Shown: positions 13,458 through 24,971, numbered from the stretch's first letter. The stretch is 64,000 nucleotides of DNA from Dillenia suffruticosa (GCA_033439265.1 JAVTVX010000031.1:18024001-18088000), one strand, 5' to 3'. Notes: generated by a model from the sequence alone, not told the origin. Numbers and translations: made by a program.

Positions 13458-14324
13458 GAGGCATGTACCGAAACGATTCGAAAAAAATTTTTTTTTTTTA
13501 AAACAACCCCAACTAAAAAAAATTTCTTAAAATAACCCGAATTTATCGAGAGTTGGAAATGCGATACACTGTGTCGCGTTTTCAACCTGCGACAACCCAA
13601 AGTCCAGAGAGAGAGAGAGAGAGGAGTTCGCGGGGGGAGGGAGAGAGGGGAGGAGAGCGGCAGGGGGCGGAGGGGGAGGGAGGAGTGAGGCGGGGGCGGT
13701 GAGGGGAAGGAGAGAGAGCGGAGGACCGCGGCGGGGTGCGGAGGGGGGAGGGAGGGAGAGAGAGGGGAGAGGGCCGCGGAGGGGGGAGGGAGAGAGAGAG
13801 GGAGGGCCGCGGGGGGCGGAGGGGGAGGAGAGAGACACAACGGAGGGGGAAGGGAGAGAGAGAGGGAGGGCCGCGGGGGGGAGGGGGAGGAGAGAGAAAC
13901 AGCGGATCTCCTTCCCCCTCCGTCCCCCCGCGGCCCCCCTATCTCTCTCCCTCCCCCCTCCCCCCTACGGCCCTCCCTCTCTGTCTCCCTCCCCCTCCAC
14001 CCCCGCTGTGTCTCTCTCCTCCCCCTCCGCGGCCCTCCCTCTCTCTCCCTCCCCCCTTCGCACCCCGCCGTGCCCCTCCCCTCTCTCTCCTTCCCCCCTC
14101 CGCCGCCCGCCGCTCTCCTCCCCTCTCTCCCTCCCCCCGCGGACTCCTCTCTCTCTCTCTTCTCTCTTTCTCTATCTGGACTTTGGGTTGTCGTGGGTTA
14201 AAAACGCAATACAGTGTGTCGCATCTACAACTCCCGATAAATTTAGGTTATTTGGGGAAATATTTTTTTGTTAGGGTTGTTTTAAAAATTTTTTTTTCTG
14301 GGTCATTTCGGTACATGTCTCCTC
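13458..14324. mobile_element. Long-inverted-repeat foldback element with purine/pyrimidine core
   Basis: Both ends carry the same about 150-bp sequence in inverted orientation: a left start resembling GAGGCATGTACCGAAA, mirrored on the right as TTTCGGTACATGTCTCCTC; then TTTTAAAACAACCC, then TTTATCGNGAGTTG, then a GCGACACAGTGT-like near-palindrome, then ACAACCCAAAGTCCAGA. The core is inverted as well: 13610-13905 is GGGAGG/GAGAG-rich and 13905-14170 is its pyrimidine counterpart, so the whole element folds into one imperfect hairpin. AAAACA flanks it on both sides (13452-13457 and 14325-14330), a candidate 6-bp target duplication. No transposase is encoded; ORFs of Pro/Leu/Ser or Gly/Arg repeats are composition artefacts. 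The superfamily is not assigned. Confidence 0.85.
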
Positions 14325-14663
14325 AAAACATGCGATTCACTTTCCTTATCTGTGTAACTTTAATTTTATCTCAATTGTCTTTATTTTAATTTTTTATTTA
14401 TATATTTTTCATTAAAAAATATTTTGTATAAACTAATATAGTTTTATAAACAAAATTTAAATTTTTAATGAAAAAGTTAAAAATTATTATTTTGTCCGAT
14501 AATCTAATTCATCAGAGTCTTGCTCCAACCCCATCCCTACGCAAATTATCTTGCCAAAGAAGCCTAATAATTTTTATTCATAATAAATATAAATAAATAA
14601 TTCATATATATATATAATTATAAATTATATTATTATTAAATACAAATAAAAATTATATAAACT

Positions 14664-15408
14664 AGGGGTGAGCATTAGATTAAATTGTAAATGAAATTAT
14701 TAAAATTAAAATAACCGATTTAATTTGGTTATATAATTTTTATAACCGTAATATACCTAAATATATTAAAAATGACAATTTGTTTAATCGAATGAGACAG
14801 TTATTTTAGTCCAATTATCTAAATTAATTAAATTATTGAAATATTCTTTGCTTTTAAAAGCTATCGTGATAATGTGTAAGAGAGAAACGTAAGAGTGAAA
14901 TCGGAACATAAAAGTAGCAAAGAGGAAGCAAAAAGAAGTGAAATAAGAGAACGAGAGGGAAAGGCATAAGTGAGAATTTCAAATTTGAGAATGGAAGAAA
15001 TAGACTGAATTGAATATTGAAAATTTGTGATTAAAAAGGTGAAAATTAAAAAAATTTTATAATTATGTACTTTTCACTATATTAATTTTAATTTTAAAAT
15101 TTTTCTCTTTTACATTTTTTATTAATTATAATATTTTTTCTTTTAAATTTTAATTATAATATTATAATAATATTTATATGAATAAAAATTATTTAAAAAT
15201 ATATATTATTATTAATTAATTCTAATTTTCTATTTGATTATAATAAAAATTATTAAAATCAATAACTATTTAAAAAAAACTCAATTAAAATTTGATTTTA
15301 TTTAAAACAAAATTAAATATATGGTAAATCATTCAAAATATATATAAAAAAAAAGGTTTAAAAAAATGATTTTGTTTTTGTCGTTCTTAATCGAATAATG
15401 CACACCCG
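14664..15408. mobile_element. Probable non-autonomous hAT-like element
   Basis: The left end reads TAGGGGTGAGCATTAG and the right end AATGCACACCCGG, which in reverse complement is CCGGGTGTGCATT. The shared GGGTGNGCATT resembles the common plant hAT end TAGGGGTGTGCA. The inside is very AT-rich with no transposase. I do not see a clean 8-bp target duplication, so the ends and class remain tentative. Confidence 0.4.
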
Positions 15409-15484
15409 GTGATGGTCGTTCCTTAGTCTTCTCATTCAAAAGGATAGTAAATCTTCACACTAATGTTAATACCATCAACCTAAC

Positions 15485-15487
<3 letters not shown>

Positions 15488-15516
<29 letters not shown>
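15488..15516. repeat. (TA)n microsatellite
   Basis: A pure TA dinucleotide run of about 29 bases. Confidence 0.9.
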
Positions 15517-15521
<5 letters not shown>

Positions 15522-15527
15522 ATGGAA

Positions 15528-15640
15528 CACTTTTTCATTTATTAACATCTGAATTTATATTTTAATTAATTTGATTCGAATAACAATTAAATCATTTTTT
15601 AAAAAATAGTTCTCCCAACATATTATTTTTATTATCTAGA
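15528..15640 (-). mobile_element. AT-rich SINE-like repeat, partial, minus orientation
   Basis: In reverse complement it shows TTGGGAGAACTATTTTTTAA, ATTCGAATCAAATTAAT and AAAATATAAATTCAGATGTT, in family order. The 5' part is missing or unrecognisable. Confidence 0.45.
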
Positions 15641-17678
15641 TTAGAATAGGAATTTTGATTAAGAAATATAACTATGTTCCCATTAGACCAACCATCGGTC
15701 AACTTAATATATTTTTTCAAATATCAATTTCATTTTTTTCTTTTCATTAGTTATTAACGGAATAATTTATTTGAGGTGTATAATTAGATTTGAGAAAGTA
15801 ATGGACTTGGTTGATTGCGATTGTTGACTTTCTTTGACCAAAACAAAAAAATTAGGGGAGATTATAATCAAATAATCAAATAAAAATAAATTGAATTAGT
15901 CGATTATGTATTTTAAAATTAAAAAATAATCAGTTTTAAGTTTTAGCATACCGATTAAAGTTATCAAAATTTATTGCGATCTCAGTATCTTCCGAGCAAA
16001 TGGAAAGAATTAATCAAAGTTTAATTCTTAAATTAGAATTTATTTTTAAATTTTGATATCAATTAAGAAAGGTGTAATTCATTAATGTTGAATTATATAA
16101 TTTTGATTCAAAAAAGAAATAAACACCTTTTGATTCCAAAACCCGGACCAGGTCCGACGGCATTGCCCCAAAAGGACGTTAGATTCATTTATAAAAACCG
16201 TATGCAAAATTTTATATCTTTATAATAATTTTTTAATTAAAATTTATATAAATAAATTAAAATTTGAATCAAACCCATTTTCTCAAACAGGCCATACTCT
16301 GATAAGCCATGCCACTGGCCAGCCCTTAAAGAAAGTCTAGGAGAACAATTGAAATAGGGCATGGCTGGGCTAGGGACAAGTGTCAAGTTGGGCACTCTTC
16401 ACTTCAGCATTTACTCGCATCTTGGGATGGCTCCTATGCTACAAATTATAGCATAAGACTTGATACTGCTATTTGATAATTAATGTCATGAACATATCAA
16501 AGAACTTCTTGTCTCATTTCAATAAAAACACCCCCTTCCATATCACCGATGTAATTACCATTAATAACACAATAATGTTAAATGTCACAATTAATTTCAG
16601 TAGTTCACCCTTTTTCGAACCTTTTCTTTTAAATATTTGAATATTAAATTTCTTTCGGATCAATAATTTTGATGAACCAGATAAGTACCATACGAGATAA
16701 TCAAATTTCTTTAACGAAAAATAATTTAACAATTACTAAAAATATTGATTAATTAAATTTTTATTTTTAAGCATTTTGCCTATATTTTTCTTTCCCAGTC
16801 AAATTAAACTAAAATCAATCAACAAAAGAGTAATCAATGTGTTGATTAGGAATCTTAGTTCTTGAGTTTCCTTTTTTGCATAGCAAGATCATAGAAGAGA
16901 CTGACCCATGTGGTAACTTCCAAGTTTCAACTGATACAACTCCATACAGCAAATAAATAATAATAATAATATTATTATTATTTTTTTATAAATTATTCAT
17001 ATTTAATAATTATATTAAATATGATAAAATACAATTTGTTAGATAATAAATCTCTTTAAAATCTGTTTTCTTCATTCATAAAAATAAATAATATTATTAT
17101 AAATATTATTTAGGAGAGCAAATCTTAAAATGGATTAAATATATTTTTATAGATAATTTTTATTTTTTTAAATCTTATTTATTAAATAGTATGTACCTCA
17201 AGTTCGACTTGAGCAGAAGTTAATCATCCGACCGTTGCGATTGTTGCTTAGCATTGATACTTCCCAAATATTTTTCGAATTATTTCCTACCACCACGCGC
17301 CATAATGAACGCGTGAACATAACAAACACTTTCCCAACCTGCTCTTTTTTAACTTTCAAGCGTCACCCTGGTCCGATTGGAGCGAGTAGAAAATTAAAGC
17401 GCGTTACTTTTTACTTCTTTTACTTGGAAAATTGAGATCCAAGGAAAGAAGACCGTTCATTGATCTTCGTGCCCCACAATTTTTCCCTCCCTCTCATTTA
17501 AATTTTTAACTCTTTCTTGAATTTTCTCTCTCTACAAGAAATTAGAAAGAGAGTGAAAATTTCTAAACACAAGCCATCTTCTCTCTCTGTAGTAAATAGG
17601 TCACAAACTCCAAGTTATGCAGTCTTGCACAATTTCTTATTGACAGAAAAGACAGACAGAGACAGCTTTGGAGGGTTT

Positions 17679-17681
<3 letters not shown>

Positions 17682-17712
<31 letters not shown>
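17682..17712 (+). promoter_or_regulatory. (CT)n tract in the 5' leader of the CHUP1/IPGA1-like gene
   Basis: A CT run of about 31 bases ends 67 bases before the chosen ATG. CT/GA tracts near start sites are common in plant promoters and leaders and can be bound by BASIC PENTACYSTEINE GAGA-binding proteins; a role here is inferred only from position. Confidence 0.45.
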
Positions 17713-17716
<4 letters not shown>

Positions 17717-17779
17717 AGCTAGATCGTAAGCCAAAGGTTCCTAGAAGATATAGAGAGAATAGGGAGAGAAACTGCAAAA

Positions 17780-20700
17780 ATGGTTGCCGGGAAACGGTTG
17801 AACCCGAAACCAGAAACACCACCACATTCAAAAGCTACAATGCCTTCACCGAGTTCAACAAAATCGGGAGCTCCAAAAGCCGTTTTCTCCCGCTCTTTCG
17901 GCGTGTACTTCCCACGCTCCTCCGCTCAAGTCCAGCCACGGCCGCCGGATGTAACGGAGCTCCACCGCATCATCGAAGAGCTCCGGGAACGTGAATCTCT
18001 CCTCAAAACAGAACTCGTCGAACTCAAACTCTTGAAAGAATCAGCTTCTCTCGTTCCAGTTCTCGAAAACGAGATCGCGAAGAAAGATTCTGAAATCGAG
18101 AAATTCCTTAGGAGAATCGAAATTTTGGAGGCGGAAAACGAGAGACTGAAGAGAACAACTGAGATTCTCGAAATTAAGATTGATGAACAGAGGAGAGAGA
18201 GTGAAAACAAAGTTAAAAACCTCGAAACAGAGGTTTCGGAGTTGAAGAAGGCGATGGTAGAGCAAAGCAGTAAACTTGAAGCCGAAGAGTTGTCTTCGCA
18301 GAGATTTCAAGGTTTGATTGATTTTTCTGGAAGATCAAATCTGATCAAGAATTTGAAGAGAGGAGCGAAATCAACGGCTGACATTGCTCAGACAAATCTA
18401 GAGAATGCGAAGCTCGAGAGAGTTGATTCGAAGAGAGAGGATACGGAAGTAGAAAGGCCCCTGCATTCTCGTACTAACTCCGAAGAAATCGCGGAAACTT
18501 CAGAAACGTTAATTTCTGCAAAATCTCGTCAGCCTCGGGTTCCAAAACCTCCTCCGAAGAGAAACTCTTCGCCTTCGTCATCATCATTTTCTTCTTCTTC
18601 CTCGGACAGTGAGGATAGTAAAGTTTCAAATATTCCGGCTCCTCCACCGCCCCCTCCACCGCCTAAGAAGAGCGCGCCATCGCCGCCACCACCGCCGCCG
18701 TTGCCCTCAAAGGGAGGGAAAGCGCTTCCGGCGAAGGTGAGGAGAGTGCCGGAGGTTGTGGAGTTTTATCATTCTTTGATGAGGAGAGATTCGAGAAGAG
18801 ACTCCGGCGCTAGCGTCGGTGATGTTCCGGTGGCGGCGAATGCTCGTGATATGATTGGGGAAATTGAGAACAGATCTGCCCACTTGCTTGCTGTGAGTTT
18901 TCTTATAATTACGAGATTGCCACTCGCTTTCTCTCTTTGTTCAGTAATGAAGTGACTTGGAGGTGAAGATTAAGATTTGACTAGGGGTTTTCTTTTTATG
19001 GTTAATTTAGTTAAAAGTAGTTCCACTCTAGATACTAAGTTTGACAATTTGGGTGTTAATTAATTGTTCAAAATCTAATCTTGACCGGAACATGATAGTC
19101 ATTTAGAAAATTTATGATTAGGATTTTCTTTCAACTTTAATTTCCGCTCTGATTTCATTGAACATTGATTGTCAATGTGATGATTAGGGTTTAGACCCTT
19201 TTCTAGTTTGGTAATAACTTGGAGATTAAGACTGTTTAGATTCAATTTGGGATATCTCCAGAAATCCAATCTTGATTACTTAAATATACTTGGTACATGT
19301 TTGTCAACGGAAGAAATGTATGTTAGTGTTTTTCTGGGATGCTTTCATTTGCTTAATAAATTGTGAATTTTGATAATACAGATTAAGACAGATGTGGAAA
19401 CACAAGGCGATTTCATCCGGTTTTTGATCAAGGAAGTTGAGAGCGCTGCCTTCACAGACATTGAAGATGTTGTACCCTTTGTTAAATGGCTTGATGATGA
19501 ACTCTCTTATCTGGTAATTATCAAAATTTTATTATTACCTGTATAATTTTGTATGATGTTTGTTAGATTATGATCTTAAAAGTAAGTTCTCCTTAATGTT
19601 GTGATGCTTAGGTTGATGAAAGGGCAGTTTTGAAACACTTTGAATGGCCAGAGCAGAAGGCAGATGCATTGAGGGAAGCTGCATTTGGGTATTGTGATCT
19701 CAAAAAGCTCGAATCGGAAGCTTCGTCTTTTAGGGATGATCTTCGACAGCCTTGTGGTCCAGCCCTCAAGAAAATGCAGGCCTTGTTTGAAAAGTGAATA
19801 TTAATTTCCCTTGTTGGATCTTGAACAGTTGAGCTTATTTTTTGAGGATTCGTTTAATTAACTTCTCCTTTTTGTGATTAATCCAGGTTAGAGCATGGGG
19901 TATACAATCTTTCGAGGATGAGAGAATCAGCTACAAAGAGATATAAGGGATTCCAAATTCCTATGGACTGGATGCAGGAAAATGGTTTTGTCAGTCAGGT
20001 GCTCTCTCTCTCTCTCTCTCTCCCTCCCCCCCCACCCACCCCCACTGACTTTATCAATTTGATACTTAGCTGTCACACTGAGACAACAACGATCCTAATC
20101 ACAGGGGGGGGGTTACGTTAGATTGCATTCAAGATCATTTGTTCAATCATTTCCTAGGCGTTTCATGAGCACAAGTATTGAGACTGTTGTGGTGGGGTTA
20201 TATTTTATTTCACTGGTTGGATTTTTACGTGTTTTTTAGTACTTTGGTGGATTTGAGGTGGTCCCTCGTTTGGGATCCTAGAGAAACATAAGAAAACATG
20301 TTAAGTGACCTAGTTAACAATGCCATATGGAATATAAATAATGCTTGCAAAATGACAAGCAGATAGAAAAGTTTTGCCCTTATTTACTCTGCCCATGCCT
20401 TGCACGCGTGCATGTGAATTTCCAGATTCCTAGAGTTATATGCTTGTTGGCATCTGTCCCTTTTCAATTTTGGGCAATGCACTTGAAGTGAAGGAGACAA
20501 TGAGATTCTTCACTGTTAACCATTTGCGCATTTTCTCTCATTTCTAGAAGTGAAACTTCTCACTATAATACCTGTCACATTTGATGTGCTTGAGGTGGAA
20601 CGATCTCTTTCCCTTACTTTTGCAAAGTACCCAGAGAAGTGCTATTGGGCCCATAACAAAATTGACAGATTCATACATAGGTACTATCAAATTACTTGTT

Positions 20701-21180
20701 CACGCCAACATTTTGTCAATTTTGTCATTGACGATATTGGTAGATGAAGGTAATATGTAATAAGCAATTAATCAAAACTTCATTTCTCTGTGTCAAAATT
20801 TATTTGCTGGCAGTGTTTATGATTGCAGATCAAGCTGGCATTGGTAAAATTAGCAATGAAGTACATGAAGAGAGTGTCTGCTGAGCTTGAAATGGTTGGG
20901 GGTCCAGAAGAAGAAGAGCTGATAGTTCAAGCTGTTAGATTTGCTTTCCGGGTGCACCAGGTATATAGTCCCACGTCTATCATTTTGACATTTCCCCTCA
21001 TTTTTAGCTCTATGGTTAGCTTACTAGGTTTTTGACAACTTATCTTGGCAGTTTGCTGGAGGTTTTGATGTGGAAACAATGAGGGCATTCCAAGAACTAA
21101 GAGATAAAGCGGGGTCGTGCCATATACAATGCCAAAACCATAATCAACAGCGGCTCGTTGTGAGGTCCACAACATGCTAA
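17780..21180 (+). CDS. CHUP1-family protein, IPGA1-like (six exons)
   Basis: Exons by frame and GT/AG sites: 17780-18892, 19382-19513, 19612-19793, 19887-19998, 20829-20960 and 21052-21180 (stop TAA), giving 599 aa. The start lies in context AAAATGGTT and is the first in-frame Met. Residues about 60-165 form a Leu/Glu/Lys-rich coiled coil (ELHRIIEELRERESLL onward). Residues about 250-315 are Ser- then Pro-rich with two poly-Pro blocks. From about 320 onward comes the conserved CHUP1-type C-terminal region (VVEFYHSLMRR; ARDMIGEIENRSAHLLA; VKWLDDELSYLVDER; LKHFEWPEQKADALREAAF; VEFRV-like AVRFAFRVHQFAGGFD). CHUP1 itself is about 1000 aa and anchors actin to chloroplasts. This shorter protein lacks the chloroplast-membrane N-terminus and fits the IPGA1 group, linked in Arabidopsis to microtubules and petal or leaf cell anisotropy. 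The subfamily is inferred; the family is clear. All six exons join in frame and the gene looks intact. Confidence 0.9.
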
Positions 21181-21800
21181 ATCTGCAGCAAACTCAGCTT
21201 CAGTATGGTTCTAACGGCTTCTTTTTCGTTTTTATTTTTTTGTATAAAAATATACAACGAACTATGTTTGTGAATAGAATGGCACCTGCCATTTCGCATT
21301 GAAATTTATTGATTTCTTGATCAAACAATCAATATGGTGAATATGCTTGTAGTGATAAATTTGTAGCAGAAACATATAGGACCACAAGTCGCGATTCATA
21401 AACTCACCGTCTACTCGGAGCAAAGTTGGCAAGCAAAAACAAAGAAAAAAAAAAAAACTTCTGTCCATTTGCAGTTCGATTTGTTTCCTCCAAGGCAATA
21501 ATGGTTGGACCTTATGTTGAGAGGGAAAACTGGTTTTAGCTTCACTTTATTGTTCTAACTCTAATTGGGCTAAAGGATGATGCACGAAGAACAGCTAGAT
21601 TCTGCATTTTTGTCTACCAAGTACGTACATAACACTCTCATAAGGACAACCAATTTTTGTTAAGGGCCACACCATAATTTTCTTCTAGATGTACAAATAA
21701 CTGGTTATGTCTAATTGTTGAGCCCGACTTAACGTGCGGGCTTCGACAATTGTGAGTCAAAGAGTAAAGTATTGACATAACGAGCCCCAATGTCCATCTT
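21181..21800. other. 3' flank of the CHUP1-like gene; no gene seen
   Basis: It probably includes the 3' UTR of the upstream gene. ORFs here are short and unrecognised. Confidence 0.5.
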
Positions 21801-22206
21801 GACCCATAGACTTTGTTAATTTGTTCATAAACAATCTAATGGTATAAATTTTCTTCCTTTAATCTGATAATTTTAAATTCAAATCTTTATACAAAAAATA
21901 AAAAAATAAAAACCTATGTCGGAGGAGGTATAGTCGTATATTTAGGGTTAGCATGTGGATTCAAACTCACCTACCCCAATATCTCATGCCCTTAATCTAG
22001 ACTGACCCATAGACTTTGTTAATTTGTTCATAAACAATCTAATGGTATAAATTTTCTTCCTTTAATCTGATAATTTTAAATTCAAATCTTTATACAAAAA
22101 ATAAAAAAATAAAAACCTATGTCGGAGGAGGTATAGTCGTATATTTAGGGTTAGCATGTGGATTCAAACTCACCTACCCCAATATCTCATGCCCTTAATC
22201 TAGACT
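21801..22206. repeat. 203-bp tandem direct duplication
   Basis: 21801-22003 is repeated at 22004-22206; I see no difference by eye. The unit runs from GACCCATAGACTTTGTTAAT to CCTTAATCTAGACT. Its last six bases (TAGACT) are the first six bases of the hAT element starting at 22201, so the duplicated unit appears to include the transposon end, placing the duplication after the hAT insertion. Confidence 0.93.
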
Positions 22207-23379
22207 GGAAACCGGGCCGGTTTGGGCCCGAAAACAGGCTCGGCTGGCCCGGGTCAAGCCCGAAACCAGAACCGGCCCAAGACTACAGTAACCCGGCCCG
22301 GCCCGGAACCGTTTCCTGTAGCGGCTGGGCCGGTTCAAAGAAAAATTGAACCGGAACCGGCCCGGAACCGGCACAGACCCGGCCCAGGCCCAGAACCGGC
22401 ACGGAACCGGACCTGAACCGGCTGGAACCGCCGGTTCAGGCCCGGAACCGGCCTGGCCCGGCCGGTTCCAGTTCAAATTTCCCCATTTTTTTTGAATTTT
22501 GAAATTTTTTTTCCAATTTTACCCCTTCCAATAGCTATAAAACGGCTACTTTTGAGGTTATTTTGGTCCATAGGGTAAAAAAATTTTCCTATAAATACCT
22601 TATACCCCATTTCCAAAATCTCCATAACAAAATCTCTCTTTCTCTCTCACATCTACATTCTTTCAATAAAACAACCGGTTCCGGTCCCGAAAGTGCTTTT
22701 AGTGCAGGTGGTCGAGTGTTAACTAAAAAACGTACAAATTTAGCGGACGACACTTTAGAAACTTTAATATGCATTAAAGATTGGAATGATGCAGAAAAAA
22801 GAATGCAAGGAATTATCAAAGCCTCGGAAGATGATGAACAAGAAGTTGAAGAAGAAGAAGAATAATAATAATAATAATAATATTAATATTTTCCTTTTGT
22901 TTACAAGTCATTTTAAATAGAAAAAAAAAATCAAAGTGATGTAATTATCAAAATAATGTAAAAAAAAATAGTGGATTTAAAAATCCAAGTGATGAGCTTG
23001 GTAGTGGACGTACACCGAATTCGGTGGAACCACTCTAAAAATCTTGTGTCTCTAATTTTTAATTACAAGTGAATTATCAAAAGTTAATTAAAAAAAAAAC
23101 AAAATTAAAAAAATTGGAGTTATAAAATTAAAATGAAATTAAAAAATATAGTTAGAAAAAAAAATTAGAAAAACGCAATAGAAAGAGAAAAAAAAAAAAA
23201 ACCCGAACCGGGCCCGGCCCTGAACCGGCCCGGCCAGGAACCGCCGGTTCCGGTTCAGCGGGTCGGGCCGGGCTGGTTCCAGAAGGAAAAAAATGGGAAC
23301 CGGCCCGGCACGGCCCGGTCTGGCCTAGGAACCGCTGCCGGCCCGGCCCGGGCCCGGCCCCGGCCCGGTTACTTCACTG
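22201..23379 (+). mobile_element. Non-autonomous hAT transposon with CCGG-rich subterminal repeats
   Basis: It is flanked by a perfect 8-bp target duplication CCTTAATC (22193-22200 and 23380-23387), the hAT hallmark. The ends read TAGACTGGAAACCGGGCCGG and, in reverse complement, CAGTGAAGTAACCGGGCCGG, so the terminal repeats are imperfect. About 270 bases at the left and 190 at the right are packed with AACCGG/GGCCCGG repeats in both orientations, which fits transposase-binding subterminal arrays. The middle keeps a TATA-like TATAAATA at about 22591, a CT-rich leader, and the last codons of an hAT transposase (22680-22865). It is therefore an internal-deletion derivative of 1179 bp. Confidence 0.9.
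22680..22865 (+). pseudogene. hAT transposase C-terminal remnant (dimerisation region)
   Basis: SGPESAFSAGGRVL followed by LADDTLETLICIKDWNDAEK matches the hAT C-terminal dimerisation motif (SSESAFSTGGRVL ... PEMLEALVCLKDW). It is followed by an acidic tail and TAA. The frame is open from 22563 but the upstream 39 codons are leader-like sequence, so the zinc finger and DDE catalytic core are gone. It cannot encode an active transposase. Confidence 0.85.
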
Positions 23380-23769
23380 CCTTAATCCATGTGGGATGTT
23401 AAAACTCCCTCCCTTCAAGGACCCCTCGCCATGAGCAGATGCTAGTGGTTAAAATAAAATACCACTCTCACATCGAGTGCAGGGACCTCCCTCGATACGT
23501 AAGATATTGTCTATTTTAATCCGAAAATCTTTAGATTTTTATCTGTAAAACATACTACATTATGTCTGGTGTGTATTCACATAGTCTAGTCGATTTAGAT
23601 TTTAAATTCCACCGATTCAATATCCCACGACCTCGACTGATGTGGGATGTAACGGTTGGGCATAGGAGTACCATATCATGATTGGCCCACTCAAATTTAT
23701 TGCCGAGCTAAGCTTAAGCAAATGCATTCTTTACGCACAATATAAATTAATTGACACCAACATATATGT

Positions 23770-23905
23770 GGATATGATAATAAGATATTAAATTCTTTTA
23801 ATTAATATTTTAAATTTAAATATTAAGAATAAAAAAATAGATATCGAGAGAGTCAATCCCTAATCGAATTAGATTAGTTAGGTTTCTTAATATCAATAAT
23901 TAAGT
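23770..23905 (+). mobile_element. AT-rich SINE-like repeat, copy
   Basis: It shows TTCTTTTAATTAATATTTTAAA, AGAATAAAAAAATAGATATCG, GAGAGAGTCAATCCCTAATC and GAATTAGATTAGTTAGG in family order. Confidence 0.45.
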
Positions 23906-24189
23906 AAATATATATATAAATCAATCGGCCTCCACCGGACAAGCATGGGAATAAGTCAGATTTTCATGTCCGGGAATATTATTGGATGAGTGTTATTGCT
24001 GCAATTCCTAATGTTAGTACGAGAGTCATCACATAAAGGACTAAAATTGTCGCCGAAAACTTGTTACCATGGATATTGATATTGCCGGGCTTTGCGGATT
24101 GTTTTAATTAGATAAGAGAAATCGATCTAATTTTAATTCACCACAATACAAATTAATTGATTTTGTAGTTTGATAAAATTACAAAATAT

Positions 24190-24360
24190 GTTTAGTCAGC
24201 AGTCGGTTTAGTAAGTAAATATGATAGATCATTTAATCAAATCATAGATTTAAAATTTAGAAATATAAAAAATTATATTAGAAGAGTTACTTTTAAATTG
24301 GATTTTATAATATCCAAATTAGATCAGTAAAAGTAAAATTACGAAATATGATAGAAGAGA
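24190..24360 (+). mobile_element. AT-rich SINE-like repeat, copy
   Basis: It starts with AGTCGGTTTAGTAAGTAAAT, like the head of the copy at 38564 (AGTCGGTTTAATGAG). The AT block, AGAAGAGTTACTTTTAAATT, and a degenerate AAATTACGAAATATGATAG end follow. Confidence 0.5.
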
Positions 24361-24555
24361 CCAGGTGGGATGGGCCAACGGGATTATCTCTCCCAAGTTG
24401 AAATCAGCCGATTGGTCTTGAGTCTTGTAAAGGGTCGGCCCATAAGGGCCCAAGCCTATCGGAATGAGCAGGGGATATTAACGGACTGAGAATACAAACG
24501 GGAAGAATCGAACGGGTGATAATACTGATAGATGACAATCTCGACCTACCTTGCC

Positions 24556-24800
24556 TTGCGCGAAAATGAAAATAGAAAAATAAAAATATGTATAAATGAT
24601 ATGAAAAAAATGATATTTCATAAGAGTGAAGAAAATGAGAATATAAAAGATATATATTTTATTATAAAAATTTAAAATGACTTAATAGATAATTGTTAAT
24701 TATAAAAAATAATATAAAAATATCGTAATCGAATAAGTAAATAATTTAATAAATATAAAAAATATGTTGATTTTTTATAAATATTAATTAATTAAAAGCA
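24556..24800. repeat. AT-rich dispersed repeat (also at 50822-51200)
   Basis: GAAAATAGAAAAATAAAAAT at the left and TTTTTATAAATATTAATTAA at the right are shared, in the same order and with similar intervening sequence, with 50822-51200. A shorter relic may lie at about 46105-46220. No coding capacity or terminal repeat was recognised. Confidence 0.5.
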
Positions 24801-24971
24801 CGGAGAGATTCAGAAAATGCCGTGGGGTAATCCATGAATGGAAATCTATACCGCTCTAAATCCGTCTTTTCCACTTTCTGCTTCCCAATCACAGAGATAG
24901 AATCAATTAATCACTCCCCAAAATGGAACCGGTCTTCAATTTCGTGAGTTTCAACTTCTACTATTACAACG

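Larger units (their letters stand above)
14331..17680. other. AT-rich intergenic DNA upstream of the CHUP1-like gene
   Basis: There is no supportable gene. It contains a probable hAT-like element (14664-15408), a TA microsatellite (15488-15516), a SINE-like relic (15528-15640, -) and many A/T runs. The last 250 bases before 17680 become CT-rich and are likely promoter and leader of the downstream gene. Confidence 0.6.
23388..24971. other. Intergenic DNA between the hAT element and the lin0512-like gene
   Basis: It contains two AT-rich SINE-like copies (23770-23905 and 24190-24360) and an AT-rich dispersed repeat (24556-24800). The motif TGTGGGATGT occurs twice (23389 and 23642). No gene is supportable before 24972. 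Confidence 0.55.

Noticed and set aside
13699-14389. Long plus-strand ORFs of 191 and 217 codons (Arg/Gly/Glu then Pro/Ser/Leu)
   Set aside because: They are direct translations of the GGGAGG/CCCTCC foldback core; composition and multi-frame openness show a low-complexity artefact.
22158-22476. Pro/Gly/Arg/Ala-rich ORFs on both strands
   Set aside because: They are products of the CCGG-rich subterminal repeats of the hAT element.
23388-23700. TGTGGGATGT repeated twice, possible small LTR (TRIM) element
   Set aside because: Only a 10-base match, with no primer site, polypurine tract or longer terminal repeat.
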